Source of the DNA: an uncultured Methylobacillus sp.
GTDB taxonomy: Bacteria > Pseudomonadota > Gammaproteobacteria > Burkholderiales > Methylophilaceae
Reading direction: 5' to 3'
Length of the DNA: 61,383 nucleotides
NCBI GenBank assembly: GCA_903824575.1
Contig: CAIJXJ010000190.1
Span: forward strand, 1 to 61,383
Shown: piece after piece, positions 14,694 through 23,387 of the stretch
Layout of the letters: the number at the start of each line of letters is the position of its first letter
Numbering within the stretch: the first letter of the stretch is position 1
Position numbers and translations under genes: made by a program
The notes under the pieces: model-generated
Told to the model about the DNA's origin: nothing
Databases searched by the model: none
The model's input: only the letters and a program-made list of their open reading frames with translations

Positions 14694-15649
14694 TACGCAT
14701 ATTCAAATTGGAATTCTTCTTCGAATTTTTTGGCTTTCTCGACGATACCGCGGCGTTTCAAGTTGTTGAAGAAGTCGATCCCGTTCTCGTTTTCAATTAT
14801 TTTTGCCAGATAGGCGATATTCTTGTCGATCGAATCAAGGTAATAGTTATGCGGGATGCCGAACCAGACATTGAAATGATATTCCAAGTACTGATGCGTG
14901 CTTTCGTAATCCTGATCCAGCTTTTTCCGGGACATGCCATAAAAATCACGGGTACGCAACAGCATGTCGTTGACGCTCTTGAAGTCACCAATATGCGCTT
15001 CCCTGAATTCAAAATAGAGGAACAGGAGCTTCTCCAGATACGAACGATCAGCCATCTGACCAGCAAGATCAGCCGTACCAACTAATCTTGCGATGAGCCG
15101 CTGACGTAGGTCTGAGAATACGATGTCGTTAAATTTAATGGCGGGATTGGTGCAGAGTATCGCTTTTTCCACGGAGTCAGCCCATGCGGCCGGGTAACGT
15201 TTTTTCTGGAAATAACTCTTCATGAAATCGATGCCGCGACTGACGTGCGTCTGAGTAAACTGGGCACCACTTCCGTTGTCTTCGTCAATGCGTTGCGCAT
15301 AGCCGATGTCGTGCATCAGGGCGGATACTCCTACCATAAAGATCTCATCCTCGCTCAACGATTCGCCCGAGCTGCGCAGGCCATGCGCCATGCGTAACGC
15401 ACACATGAATACGTCCATAGTGTGCCGAAGGTCGTGGTAGGGGGTCCTGACCCTCTGGTAGCCGGGGTAATCTCCATAAAACAGATTGACCACATCGTTA
15501 AACACGAAGGACAACTGGTCGATCACTGCATTGATGGTGATCTTGCTGAGAATCTGATGCGCATTTGCCCAAACCTGATCTGGATGGTCATTGTCGAAAA
15601 GGTAGTGCAGTCGTGAAAGTTCACGGCTTGTATATGGAATTTCAGTCAT
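14693..15649 (-). CDS. HD-domain phosphohydrolase / phosphodiesterase-like protein
   Basis: A 318-residue cytoplasmic protein. Residues about 70-200 carry an HD metal-site pattern: YHDLRHTMDVF (His72, His76) and SALMHDIGYAQR (His113-Asp114). The spacing resembles class I cyclic-nucleotide phosphodiesterases (HNxxH...HD) more than HD-GYP proteins, and there is no GYP motif. The C-terminal half (EKLLFLYFEFREAHIGDF ... YLEYHFNVWFGIPHNYYL) is unfamiliar. A role in hydrolysing a cyclic or other nucleotide second messenger is inferred. Two degenerate copies of the 16-bp palindrome lie 67 and 100 bp upstream, placing it in the same putative regulon as epsD and the GGDEF-EAL gene. Confidence 0.78.
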   Translation of the reverse strand: MTEIPYTSRELSRLHYLFDNDHPDQVWANAHQILSKITINAVIDQLSFVFNDVVNLFYGDYPGYQRVRTPYHDLRHTMDVFMCALRMAHGLRSSGESLSEDEIFMVGVSALMHDIGYAQRIDEDNGSGAQFTQTHVSRGIDFMKSYFQKKRYPAAWADSVEKAILCTNPAIKFNDIVFSDLRQRLIARLVGTADLAGQMADRSYLEKLLFLYFEFREAHIGDFKSVNDMLLRTRDFYGMSRKKLDQDYESTHQYLEYHFNVWFGIPHNYYLDSIDKNIAYLAKIIENENGIDFFNNLKRRGIVEKAKKFEEEFQFEYA

Positions 15650-15716
15650 CGTTCCCCCCCTAAGAATTACGGCTATTACATGCGTGCATCATATTGATTA
15701 ATGGGTGGCAGCTCTA

Positions 15717-15732
15717 TAGTCCATACGGACTA
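15717..15732. promoter_or_regulatory. 16-bp palindromic operator, copy 6 (degenerate)
   Basis: TAGTCCATACGGACTA differs from the consensus at two central positions, keeps the flanks CTA and ATG seen at copy 1, and lies 67 bp before the HD gene start. Confidence 0.65.
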
Positions 15733-15749
15733 ATGCAATCGTTTCACTG

Positions 15750-15765
15750 TAGTCTATTCGGACTA
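15750..15765. promoter_or_regulatory. 16-bp palindromic operator, copy 7 (degenerate)
   Basis: TAGTCTATTCGGACTA differs from the consensus at two positions in the left arm. It begins 33 bp (about three helical turns) from copy 6 and 100 bp before the HD gene. Confidence 0.6.
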
Positions 15766-15884
15766 TTGATTTAGCGATCAGAGCTGGCACTATTTACCAT
15801 CTGCATTGCCTGGCAGTCCTTAACTGCATCAATTATTGTATTTATTCCGAATGGTCAATGACGGTGCTAATGAACAATTTTGGT

Positions 15885-17504
15885 TTAGGGTTTGTAGCCT
15901 GGGATCTTACTAACGTCGACTTCGTCTATCTGCTCTGGATCTAGAAACTGCTGCGCGTAGCTAAGATAAACTTGCTCGCGCACAAAAATATCAAACAAGT
16001 CAGGATCGATATGACCATCAAGGTTGAATTTGCCGAGGATTGTGAGTGCTTCGGTAAGCGTTTTACCTTTTTTGTAAGGTCGATCCTTGGCGGTTAGTGC
16101 TTCAAAGATATCGGCGATCCCCATCATGCGTGCCTGCCATGACATTTGTTCTCGTTTCAGTCCGCCGGGATAACCTTTGCCATCCATGCGTTCATGATGG
16201 CCACCGGCATATTCGGTGACGTTCTTGAGATGTCTGGGCCAAGGAAGCGACTTTAGCATGTCGATGGTTACATCAATGTGGTGATTAATAATCTGACGCT
16301 CTTCTGTATTTAATGTACCAGCACGAATGCAAAGATTATTAACTTCCTCCGGAGTCAGAAAGTTGCATACCTCGCCATCAGTATTACGCCATTGATAAGC
16401 TGAAATTTGACGCACACGTAACTGTGATTGCTCAGACATGGCTTCACCACCGATGTTGCAGTGGCGCAAAAAATCACGGTCATCATCAAGTTGCTTGATT
16501 CTGGATGTAAACTCGCTTCGTATTCGCTCAGTCTCTGGACTATTTGAGCTTTCAAGTAAGGCACGCAGCATCTCAATTTCGCAATCACGTTTGAGTACTT
16601 CAAAGCGAGTATCCAGCATATGGATGCGGTCAAACAATGTTTGCAGCTTGGTAGATTTATCCACTACATGAACCGGCGTGGAAATTTTGCCGCAATCGTG
16701 CAGTAATCCGGCGATCTTGAGTTCGTATCTATCACGATCATTCATGGAAAATGTGCTAAGTGGCCCTTGATGGGTGCGGTTAACTGCTTCAGCCAACAAC
16801 ATGGTCAAAACAGGCACACGTTCACAATGCCCCCCGGTATAAGGGGACTTGTCATCAATTGCAATATTGATCAGGCCGATAAAAGATTCGAACAATTCTT
16901 CCAGTTGTGTGATCAGGCGTCGGTTAGTAAGGGCAATGGCGGCCTGCGAGGAAAGCGATTCCGTCAGACGCACATCATTGTTAGAAAAAGGAATGATGGA
17001 GCCAGTTTCCCGATCCAGTGCATTGATAAGCTGTAATAGGCCAATGATTTCACCTTCATGGTCGCGCATTGGTACAGTAAGAAATGAAGTGGAACGATAA
17101 CCAGTCTTCTGATCAAACAATTTAGTCCCTGTGAAATCGAAGCCCTCGGCAGTATAGGCATCAGGAATGTTCACTGTTTCACCACTTAAGGCGGCGTAAG
17201 CACCGACATTTGCATGGTTGGGCTTACCTGCCTTGTCATAAAGCGGAACCGGATAGAACGAAATGGGATTCCCCGTCATACCGCCCATGGCGATGCCTAA
17301 GGAATCAGTGCGCATAATCTCAAATCTTAGTGCTTTTTGCTCCGCATCCAGCAAATAAAGTGTGCCTGCATCAGCGTGGGTGATTCGTTTTGCTGCAACC
17401 AAAATGATTTCCAATAATCGGTTAATGTCACTTTCGCTAGAGAGTGCAATACCTACTTCATTTAACTCATCTAATCGTTGCAGTAGATTGTTATTTTGTG
17501 ACAT
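15885..17504 (-). CDS. GAF - HD-GYP domain protein (putative c-di-GMP phosphodiesterase)
   Basis: A 539-residue cytoplasmic protein. Residues about 20-200 form a GAF domain (LEIILVAAKRITHADAGTLY; FLTVPMRDHEGEIIGLLQLI). The HD-GYP domain follows, with its parts separated by an insertion: YTGGHCERVPVLT, then LLHDCGKISTPVHVVDKSTK, and later HHERMDGKGYPGGLKREQMS and MGIADIFEALTAKDRPYKKG. The HD and GYP signatures are both intact. Such enzymes linearise c-di-GMP to pGpG or GMP. It is the third cyclic-nucleotide signalling gene in a row and lies upstream of the HD gene on the same strand. AAGGA 9 nt before the ATG supports the start. Confidence 0.92.
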   Translation of the reverse strand: MSQNNNLLQRLDELNEVGIALSSESDINRLLEIILVAAKRITHADAGTLYLLDAEQKALRFEIMRTDSLGIAMGGMTGNPISFYPVPLYDKAGKPNHANVGAYAALSGETVNIPDAYTAEGFDFTGTKLFDQKTGYRSTSFLTVPMRDHEGEIIGLLQLINALDRETGSIIPFSNNDVRLTESLSSQAAIALTNRRLITQLEELFESFIGLINIAIDDKSPYTGGHCERVPVLTMLLAEAVNRTHQGPLSTFSMNDRDRYELKIAGLLHDCGKISTPVHVVDKSTKLQTLFDRIHMLDTRFEVLKRDCEIEMLRALLESSNSPETERIRSEFTSRIKQLDDDRDFLRHCNIGGEAMSEQSQLRVRQISAYQWRNTDGEVCNFLTPEEVNNLCIRAGTLNTEERQIINHHIDVTIDMLKSLPWPRHLKNVTEYAGGHHERMDGKGYPGGLKREQMSWQARMMGIADIFEALTAKDRPYKKGKTLTEALTILGKFNLDGHIDPDLFDIFVREQVYLSYAQQFLDPEQIDEVDVSKIPGYKP

Positions 17505-17732
17505 GCGATCAATCCTTGGTCTTTGCGGTCGAAGGCTTAAGCATCAATTAGTTATGTCGAAAAATGAAAACAGTTACATTATTTTAGCATCAGGATAAAA
17601 CAATGCCTCAACATTGAGAAGGGGTGCAGACATCAATACATTACATTCTAATGAACCCAATTTGATTCTTGTGCTGAGGTGGATTTTGCCTGAAGATGTG
17701 ACTACTCCTTCATAACCCTTGTCAGGTGGTAT

Positions 17733-18539
17733 ATGGTTGTCGAGACTGGGCTGGGCTGGTTGGCGCTGCTGGCATACACGCTTGGCATGAAGCACGGAAT
17801 GGATGCCGACCACTTGGCAACAATAGATGGATTTGTGAGAGCTAACGCATCTCTTCGACCGCGTTTGGCGCGATATAGCGGGCTGTTATTTTCGTTTGGT
17901 CACGGTTTGGTCGTCATCACCGTGGCAACCTCTGCCGCGTTAATGTCAGGATCATGGAAGCTCCCGACATGGCTTGAAGATATCGGCGCATTGGTATCCA
18001 TCGTGTTCCTTCTACTACTTGGCGCTTACAACTTGTATGCGGTCATACACACTGAAGCTGGCACAGTGGTCAAAACCATTGGCTTCAGGTCAAAACTTTT
18101 CCCCTCCTTTAAGGTTGGGAGTCCGTGGGTCATCATGGGTGTTGGTGTGCTGTTTGCCTTGTCATTTGACACATTGAGTCAGGCTTTGTTGTTTTCCATC
18201 GTGGCTACGGGTAGTAAAAATGCAGGGGTTCCACTGATGCTGGGGTTTTTATTCATGATGGGCATGATGACCACGGATGCGCTCAATGGTGTATGGACTG
18301 CTTGGCTTATCCGGCGCGCCGACAGAACGGCGGATATTGCTTCACGAATCATGGGTGTGGTCGTTGCTTTGTTGAGTATAGGGGTGGCGATGTTTGGCAT
18401 TTGCAAATACTTGCTTCCTGAATTTGCAAAGCGTTCCGATGCCTTCGGCCTTTGGGTTGGTGCTGGCGTGCTGACTTTTACGCTGATGGGTTATTTTCTA
18501 GCCATGAAAGTGTCCGGGCAGCAATCCTTACGCAAATAA
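17733..18539 (+). CDS. NiCoT-family nickel/cobalt permease
   Basis: A 268-residue membrane protein with about seven to eight hydrophobic segments. The NiCoT signature HX4DH is present at residues 21-27 in LGMKHGMDADHLATID, with a second family block SFGHGLVVI and a later ALSFDTLSQALLFS. These proteins import Ni2+ or Co2+ by secondary transport. No urease, hydrogenase or cobalamin gene is nearby, so the metal cannot be assigned. AGGTGG lies 3 nt upstream of the ATG, which is close but usable. It is a single-gene unit divergent from the HD-GYP gene, with no recognisable riboswitch in its leader. Confidence 0.85.
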   Translation: MVVETGLGWLALLAYTLGMKHGMDADHLATIDGFVRANASLRPRLARYSGLLFSFGHGLVVITVATSAALMSGSWKLPTWLEDIGALVSIVFLLLLGAYNLYAVIHTEAGTVVKTIGFRSKLFPSFKVGSPWVIMGVGVLFALSFDTLSQALLFSIVATGSKNAGVPLMLGFLFMMGMMTTDALNGVWTAWLIRRADRTADIASRIMGVVVALLSIGVAMFGICKYLLPEFAKRSDAFGLWVGAGVLTFTLMGYFLAMKVSGQQSLRK

Positions 18540-18646
18540 GCCAGTAAACAGATGATCTGGGGCAAGGACTTCAATTAGCCGGGTTTTTGTACGGCCGCAA
18601 AGTCCGGTGCTGCGTCCCCCCGGGCTGTCAAAATCGAGTTGGCGTT

Positions 18647-19228
18647 TTATGGGAACTCGAAGCCCACATCGAACTTTACCAGCCGGTTATTTTTGAAGTG
18701 GTATTGGCCGTAATAGGCCGGGGCACTGTGGCGTTGCAGCATGGTGGAATCTTTGTCGTCGATGCGATAGCTGATGATTTGTTCGTCAGTGTGCGGGTGC
18801 TCCTGAAATCCCTTGCCGAGGATGTCAGTGACTTCTTTGCGGCTCATGCCAAGATGTATGCCCTTGCCAGAGGTGAAGTGCTCTATGTGCTGGGGGGGCA
18901 CCATGCAGTCGGCATGCGGCGTGACGACGTGTTCGACATGTAGTTCACTGATGATGTTGGCGGTATCGCGCTCGTAAAAATCAAGGGTCAGTTTTTCATG
19001 TTTGTCATGATCGCACAATGACATCCTGGGGCGAATGGCATCCGGATCATCTGGTTCCAGCTTGATGCCAAAGGCATACTGCGCGCTTTCGGTGTGGTCG
19101 AGGACGATACCTAGCACCATGGGATCTGCCTGCCGGGGGAGATCCGGATCGATGACAGCATGAACCATCCCCGGAAAAGAGACCAGCATGGCCGCGATGC
19201 TACAGAAACTCGATTTCTTCGACATCAT
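18647..19228 (-). CDS. Uncharacterised exported protein
   Basis: The start at 19228 is set by AAAGGAGG 6 nt upstream. The 193-residue product has a short signal peptide (MMSKKSSFCSIAAMLVSFPG then MVHA) and a periplasmic body rich in His, Asp and Glu (CDHDKHEKLTLDFYERD; HVVTPHADCMVPPQHIEHF). The segment GIHLGMSRKEVTDILGKGF resembles the GMxxxEVxxxLG turn of BamE/SmpA-like small envelope proteins, but the overall family is not one I recognise. Two cysteines could form a disulphide. It lies 34 bp downstream of slmA on the same strand. No function is proposed. Confidence 0.7.
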   Translation of the reverse strand: MMSKKSSFCSIAAMLVSFPGMVHAVIDPDLPRQADPMVLGIVLDHTESAQYAFGIKLEPDDPDAIRPRMSLCDHDKHEKLTLDFYERDTANIISELHVEHVVTPHADCMVPPQHIEHFTSGKGIHLGMSRKEVTDILGKGFQEHPHTDEQIISYRIDDKDSTMLQRHSAPAYYGQYHFKNNRLVKFDVGFEFP

Positions 19229-19262
19229 CTGGTGCCTCCTTTCGGCGGGATCGGTTGTCTGA

Positions 19263-19841
19263 CTACTCAACCAAGCCATATAGCAGGCCAAGCTGATCCT
19301 GCACGTACTCCATCGGTTTGCGTTTGAAGCCACTCTTGGCGAACTGGTGCCAGCGACCGATGGCAAAGCAGAGTAGCAGATTGGCCTGAGCCTCGGGATT
19401 GAACTTGCGACCCGTTTGTGTTTCGGCAATGCGTAAAGATTGCTTGAGAGTGGATTCTAGGCGGTCGAACAACTGGTTGATGCGGGTTTGCAGGCGTTCG
19501 TCTTCATTCACCAGGGCGTCTCCAATCAGCACGCGCGTCATGCCGGGGTTCTTTTCCGCGAATAGCAGCATGATGGTGAGGATGCGGCGTACTTGCTTCA
19601 GGCCATCGGACTCTTCACTGGAAATCTTGTTGATGAGGCCGAACAGGCTTTGCTCGATGAATTCAATCAGTCCCTCAAACATCTGCGCCTTGCCGGCAAA
19701 ATGGCGATAGAGCGCCGCTTCCGAAACGTCGAGCCTGGCGGCCAGAGCTGCAGTGGTAATTTTTTCACGTTTGGGAGACTCCAGCATTTTCGCCAGGGTT
19801 TCCAGAATTTGTTGTTTGCGTTCGCCGGGCTTGGTGGCCAT
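19263..19841 (-). CDS. slmA: SlmA, TetR-family nucleoid occlusion factor
   Basis: A 192-residue TetR-fold protein. The DNA-binding region KITTAALAARLDVSEAALYR HFAGKAQMF (residues about 26-55) matches SlmA rather than generic TetR regulators, as do LIEFIEQSL, ERNPG-like EKNPGMTRVLIGDAL and RINQLFDRLE. SlmA binds SBS sites on the chromosome and antagonises FtsZ polymerisation over the nucleoid. It lies just downstream of a pyrimidine 5'-nucleotidase-like gene and argB, and its target ftsZ is encoded 9 kb away in the same window. Confidence 0.9.
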   Translation of the reverse strand: MATKPGERKQQILETLAKMLESPKREKITTAALAARLDVSEAALYRHFAGKAQMFEGLIEFIEQSLFGLINKISSEESDGLKQVRRILTIMLLFAEKNPGMTRVLIGDALVNEDERLQTRINQLFDRLESTLKQSLRIAETQTGRKFNPEAQANLLLCFAIGRWHQFAKSGFKRKPMEYVQDQLGLLYGLVE

Positions 19842-19849
19842 GACTATCC

Positions 19850-20500
19850 TTAAAATGGAACTGTAATATTGGGTAAAGCTAACACGGAGTTGAGGCGCAA
19901 GTCCACAAACGAAGGTCGTCGTGCCCCGGAATTGATGTAAACAGTTTTCATGCCGAGACGTTTTGCGGTTTTCAGCGCGGGCAGGCTGTCTTCCACCATG
20001 ATGCAGCGCGCGGCTGGAACATTGATTTTTGACAACAGTCGCATGAAGCCGGCGCGGGCAGGCTTGGGTTGGAACCGCGTTGACTCGATACTGAACACGC
20101 GCTCGAAATATTGGCGTATTCCCAGGATGAGCAGTACGCGCAGCGCATACTCTCTTGGGGCGTTGGTGAAGACTACCTTGCGGCCGTGCAATCGTGCCAG
20201 CATGCTGCGTAATCCACGGTCGGGTTGCACCATGGATGATAAGTCGCTGAACTGGTGGGTGTGGTGCAGAAAGTGTTGCGGATCGGTACCGTGGTGACGC
20301 ATCAGGCCATGCAGCGTGGCGCCATATTTTATCCAGTAATGACTTCGTAATTCGTTGGCCTGTTGCTGGCTCAGACCCAGATGCGTCATCACGTATTCTG
20401 TCATGGCGCGATTGATGTGCGGGAAGATGTGAGCGCTGGCATTGTGCAGGGTGTCATCCAGATCGAAGATCCATAGCCGGTCGTCGTTGCTGGCGGACAT
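19850..20500 (-). CDS. HAD-family hydrolase, pyrimidine 5'-nucleotidase type
   Basis: From the ATG at 20500 the 216-residue product begins MSASNDDRLWIFDLDDTLHN, which places the catalytic DxD (Asp13, Asp15) at the very N-terminus, as usual for this subfamily. Later HAD motifs are VVFTNAPREYA (motif II), KPARAGF (motif III lysine) and CIMVEDSLPALKTAK (motif IV). The Phm8/SDT1-like group dephosphorylates UMP/CMP or similar metabolites; the substrate is inferred. A GTG at 20566 would add 22 residues, but neither start has a strong ribosome site. It lies between argB and slmA with short gaps. Confidence 0.82.
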   Translation of the reverse strand: MSASNDDRLWIFDLDDTLHNASAHIFPHINRAMTEYVMTHLGLSQQQANELRSHYWIKYGATLHGLMRHHGTDPQHFLHHTHQFSDLSSMVQPDRGLRSMLARLHGRKVVFTNAPREYALRVLLILGIRQYFERVFSIESTRFQPKPARAGFMRLLSKINVPAARCIMVEDSLPALKTAKRLGMKTVYINSGARRPSFVDLRLNSVLALPNITVPF

Positions 20501-20636
20501 TCGGTATCGACTTGTTAATGCTGGAAGCACGGGCAACGCGTCGATGGAACTAGCCTTGAGGTCCACGGGGTCAAAACAGATGAAATCTGAGCTCGTGCCA
20601 TGTTATCGAGACTTGCCCTGTCATGGATCATGTTTT

Positions 20637-21521
<885 letters not shown>

Positions 21522-21631
21522 TTACTTCCTCGATCAATGAATCGTAATGCCCATATTTTAGCTTATAAAAAGCGTTCGAATCGTGAAGCCGCACTGAAAG
21601 AATAAGCCTGATCTTGGTCGTTGATGAGGGC

Positions 21632-21656
21632 CAAAAAAATGCGGCCTTGCGGCCGC
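21632..21656 (-). terminator. Rho-independent terminator of argA
   Basis: On the minus strand GCGGCC-GCAA-GGCCGC is followed by ATTTTTTT (read from 21656 down to 21633). It lies 100 bp beyond the argA stop codon and before argB, so argB probably has its own promoter or depends on readthrough. Confidence 0.8.
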
Positions 21657-21755
21657 TCAGGGAGGAGAGTTCATGGATGAACTTGATGGCAGGCATTATA
21701 CATAAACAGGATATTGATGACAAGCATGTCCTGTTATTTTTGGGCATGATGAAAA

Positions 21756-23324
21756 TCAGATCTGCTTGGTAAATACCTTGGAGCGGCGTTGGTAGTTATA
21801 CAGTTGTTGCCGTTCGGGCGGCAGGGTTGAAACATCGGATTCGACATAACCGCGTTCGACAAACCAGTGGGCCGTGCGCGTGGTCAGTACGAACAGCGAA
21901 TGGATGCCTAGTCGGGTGGCCTCTTCCTCACAATAGTGCAGCAGACGTTCGCCTCGCCCGCTACCACGAAGGGATGAGTGCACGGCCATGCAGGCCAGTT
22001 CCGCGCTGTGATGTTGTGCGAATGGATACAGTGCCGCGCAGCCGATGATGCGGCCATCATGTTCCATCACCCGGAAATGACTGATTTCCATTTCCAGGCG
22101 TTCGCGGCCACGTTTGACCAGGATGCCCTCAAGTTCCAGCGGTTCAATCAGTTTCAAGATGCCGCCTACGTCACCAATCTCGGCCTGGCGTAAGGATTCA
22201 AGCGGCATTTCCGTAATCATGGTGCCGATGCCTTCGTGCGTGAATAGTTCTTGCAGGATGGCGCCATCCGTGTGGCGGCAAATCAGGTGGGTACGCGCAA
22301 CCCCGTGTTCGCACGCGCGTACCGCGGCCGGCAGGTAGTAGCGTTCATCTTCAGTGATGTTGACCGCGTCCGCACTCTGGGTGTGGCGTAACAAATTCCT
22401 GGCTTTCTCGGCGGTCATTTCGCGTAACAGCTCGCCACGCGCGTTATGCACGCCAGGCGTGTCCATTAAAAAGATCAGCTTATCTGCGTCGAGTGCGATG
22501 GCTGCACTGGTTGCGACATCCTCCAGGGTCAGGTTGAAGGCCTCCCCCGTCGGGGAGTAGCCAAGCGGGGATAGCATCACCATTTCACCATCATCGAGAC
22601 GCTTCCGGATGGTTACGGCATCGATCTTGCGAACCACGCCGGTATGCTGCAGATCTACACCTTCGTGAACGCCTATGGGGCGTGCCGTGACAAAATTTCC
22701 GCTGGCCACGTGAATGTCGGCACCTGCCATGGGGGAATTAACCAGTCCCATGGAGAGCAGTGCTTCGATTTCTACCCGGATGGAACCGTTAGCCTCTTTG
22801 ACGGCCTCCATGGTCGGCTTGTCAGTAACGCGCAGGCCGGCAACAAAATTCGAGGCTATTCTGGAGCGTTTGAGTCGCGTTTCAATTTGCGGGCGTGCGC
22901 CATGCACCAGTACCAGTCTGACCTCCAGGCTGGTGAGCAGGTTGAGATCATGCGCGAGGGCGACGAATTGGCCGTCATCCACGACTTCACCGCCGAATGC
23001 AATTACAAAGGTGCGACCACCGAAGGCGTGAATATAGGGTGCGACTGAGCGGAACCAGCGGACGAAATCGTCAGGTTGCAGCAGATTGAAGCGCTGAACG
23101 GTTTGAGATGTGGCGCTGGATGACGCTTCCGTTTGCCCGTAGAGAAAGGAGGGTGAGCAATCGAGGGCGACGCATAGACGGTTTAGCATGCCCTCGGACA
23201 GCCCCTGCTGGTCGCGTTCAATGCGCGACAGGTTGCCGGTGTCGGCCCCGGTCTTGTCAGCAAGTTGCGCGAGCGTCAGGCCGATGGCTTTCCGGCGCAG
23301 CTTGAGGGCTTTTCCGAGGTGCAT
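21756..23324 (-). CDS. argA: N-acetylglutamate synthase (ArgA) with N-terminal XRE helix-turn-helix
   Basis: This 522-residue protein is about 80 residues longer than E. coli ArgA. Residues 1-62 form an XRE/Cro-type helix-turn-helix (LGKALKLRRKAIGLTLAQLA ... DTGNLSRIERDQQGLSEGML). A Ser/Thr-rich linker follows. From about residue 82 the classical enzyme begins: an amino-acid-kinase-like domain (GGRTFVIAFGGEVV, LVLVHGARPQI, LIFLMDTPGV) and a GNAT acetyltransferase domain (LACMAVHSSLRGSGRGERLL, TTRTAHWFVERGY). It acetylates glutamate in the first step of arginine synthesis, and the kinase-like domain normally senses arginine. The fused HTH suggests a self-regulating enzyme. It has its own promoter, overlain by a palindrome. 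Confidence 0.9.
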   Translation of the reverse strand: MHLGKALKLRRKAIGLTLAQLADKTGADTGNLSRIERDQQGLSEGMLNRLCVALDCSPSFLYGQTEASSSATSQTVQRFNLLQPDDFVRWFRSVAPYIHAFGGRTFVIAFGGEVVDDGQFVALAHDLNLLTSLEVRLVLVHGARPQIETRLKRSRIASNFVAGLRVTDKPTMEAVKEANGSIRVEIEALLSMGLVNSPMAGADIHVASGNFVTARPIGVHEGVDLQHTGVVRKIDAVTIRKRLDDGEMVMLSPLGYSPTGEAFNLTLEDVATSAAIALDADKLIFLMDTPGVHNARGELLREMTAEKARNLLRHTQSADAVNITEDERYYLPAAVRACEHGVARTHLICRHTDGAILQELFTHEGIGTMITEMPLESLRQAEIGDVGGILKLIEPLELEGILVKRGRERLEMEISHFRVMEHDGRIIGCAALYPFAQHHSAELACMAVHSSLRGSGRGERLLHYCEEEATRLGIHSLFVLTTRTAHWFVERGYVESDVSTLPPERQQLYNYQRRSKVFTKQI

Positions 23325-23346
23325 GGAGGTTCCATAAAATGTATTT

Positions 23347-23387
23347 AACGCAATATACAGTATATTCTGCGTTTAAAGCAAAATCAA
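23347..23387 (-). promoter_or_regulatory. argA promoter with palindromic operator over the -10 box
   Basis: On the minus strand TTGATT (23387-23382) and TATACT (23364-23359) are separated by 17 bp. The interrupted palindrome AACGCA-ATATAC-A-GTATAT-tc-TGCGTT (23347-23373) covers the -10 box and most of the spacer, a typical repressor position. The XRE domain of ArgA is an obvious candidate binder. The -35 box overlaps the waaC stop. Confidence 0.7.

Noticed and set aside
17505-17732. Cobalamin or NiCo riboswitch upstream of the NiCoT permease gene
   Set aside because: No conserved core of either riboswitch is visible in the leader.
23347-23373. LexA box before argA
   Set aside because: ATATACAGTATAT resembles half of a LexA site, but CTGT-N8-ACAG is not present.
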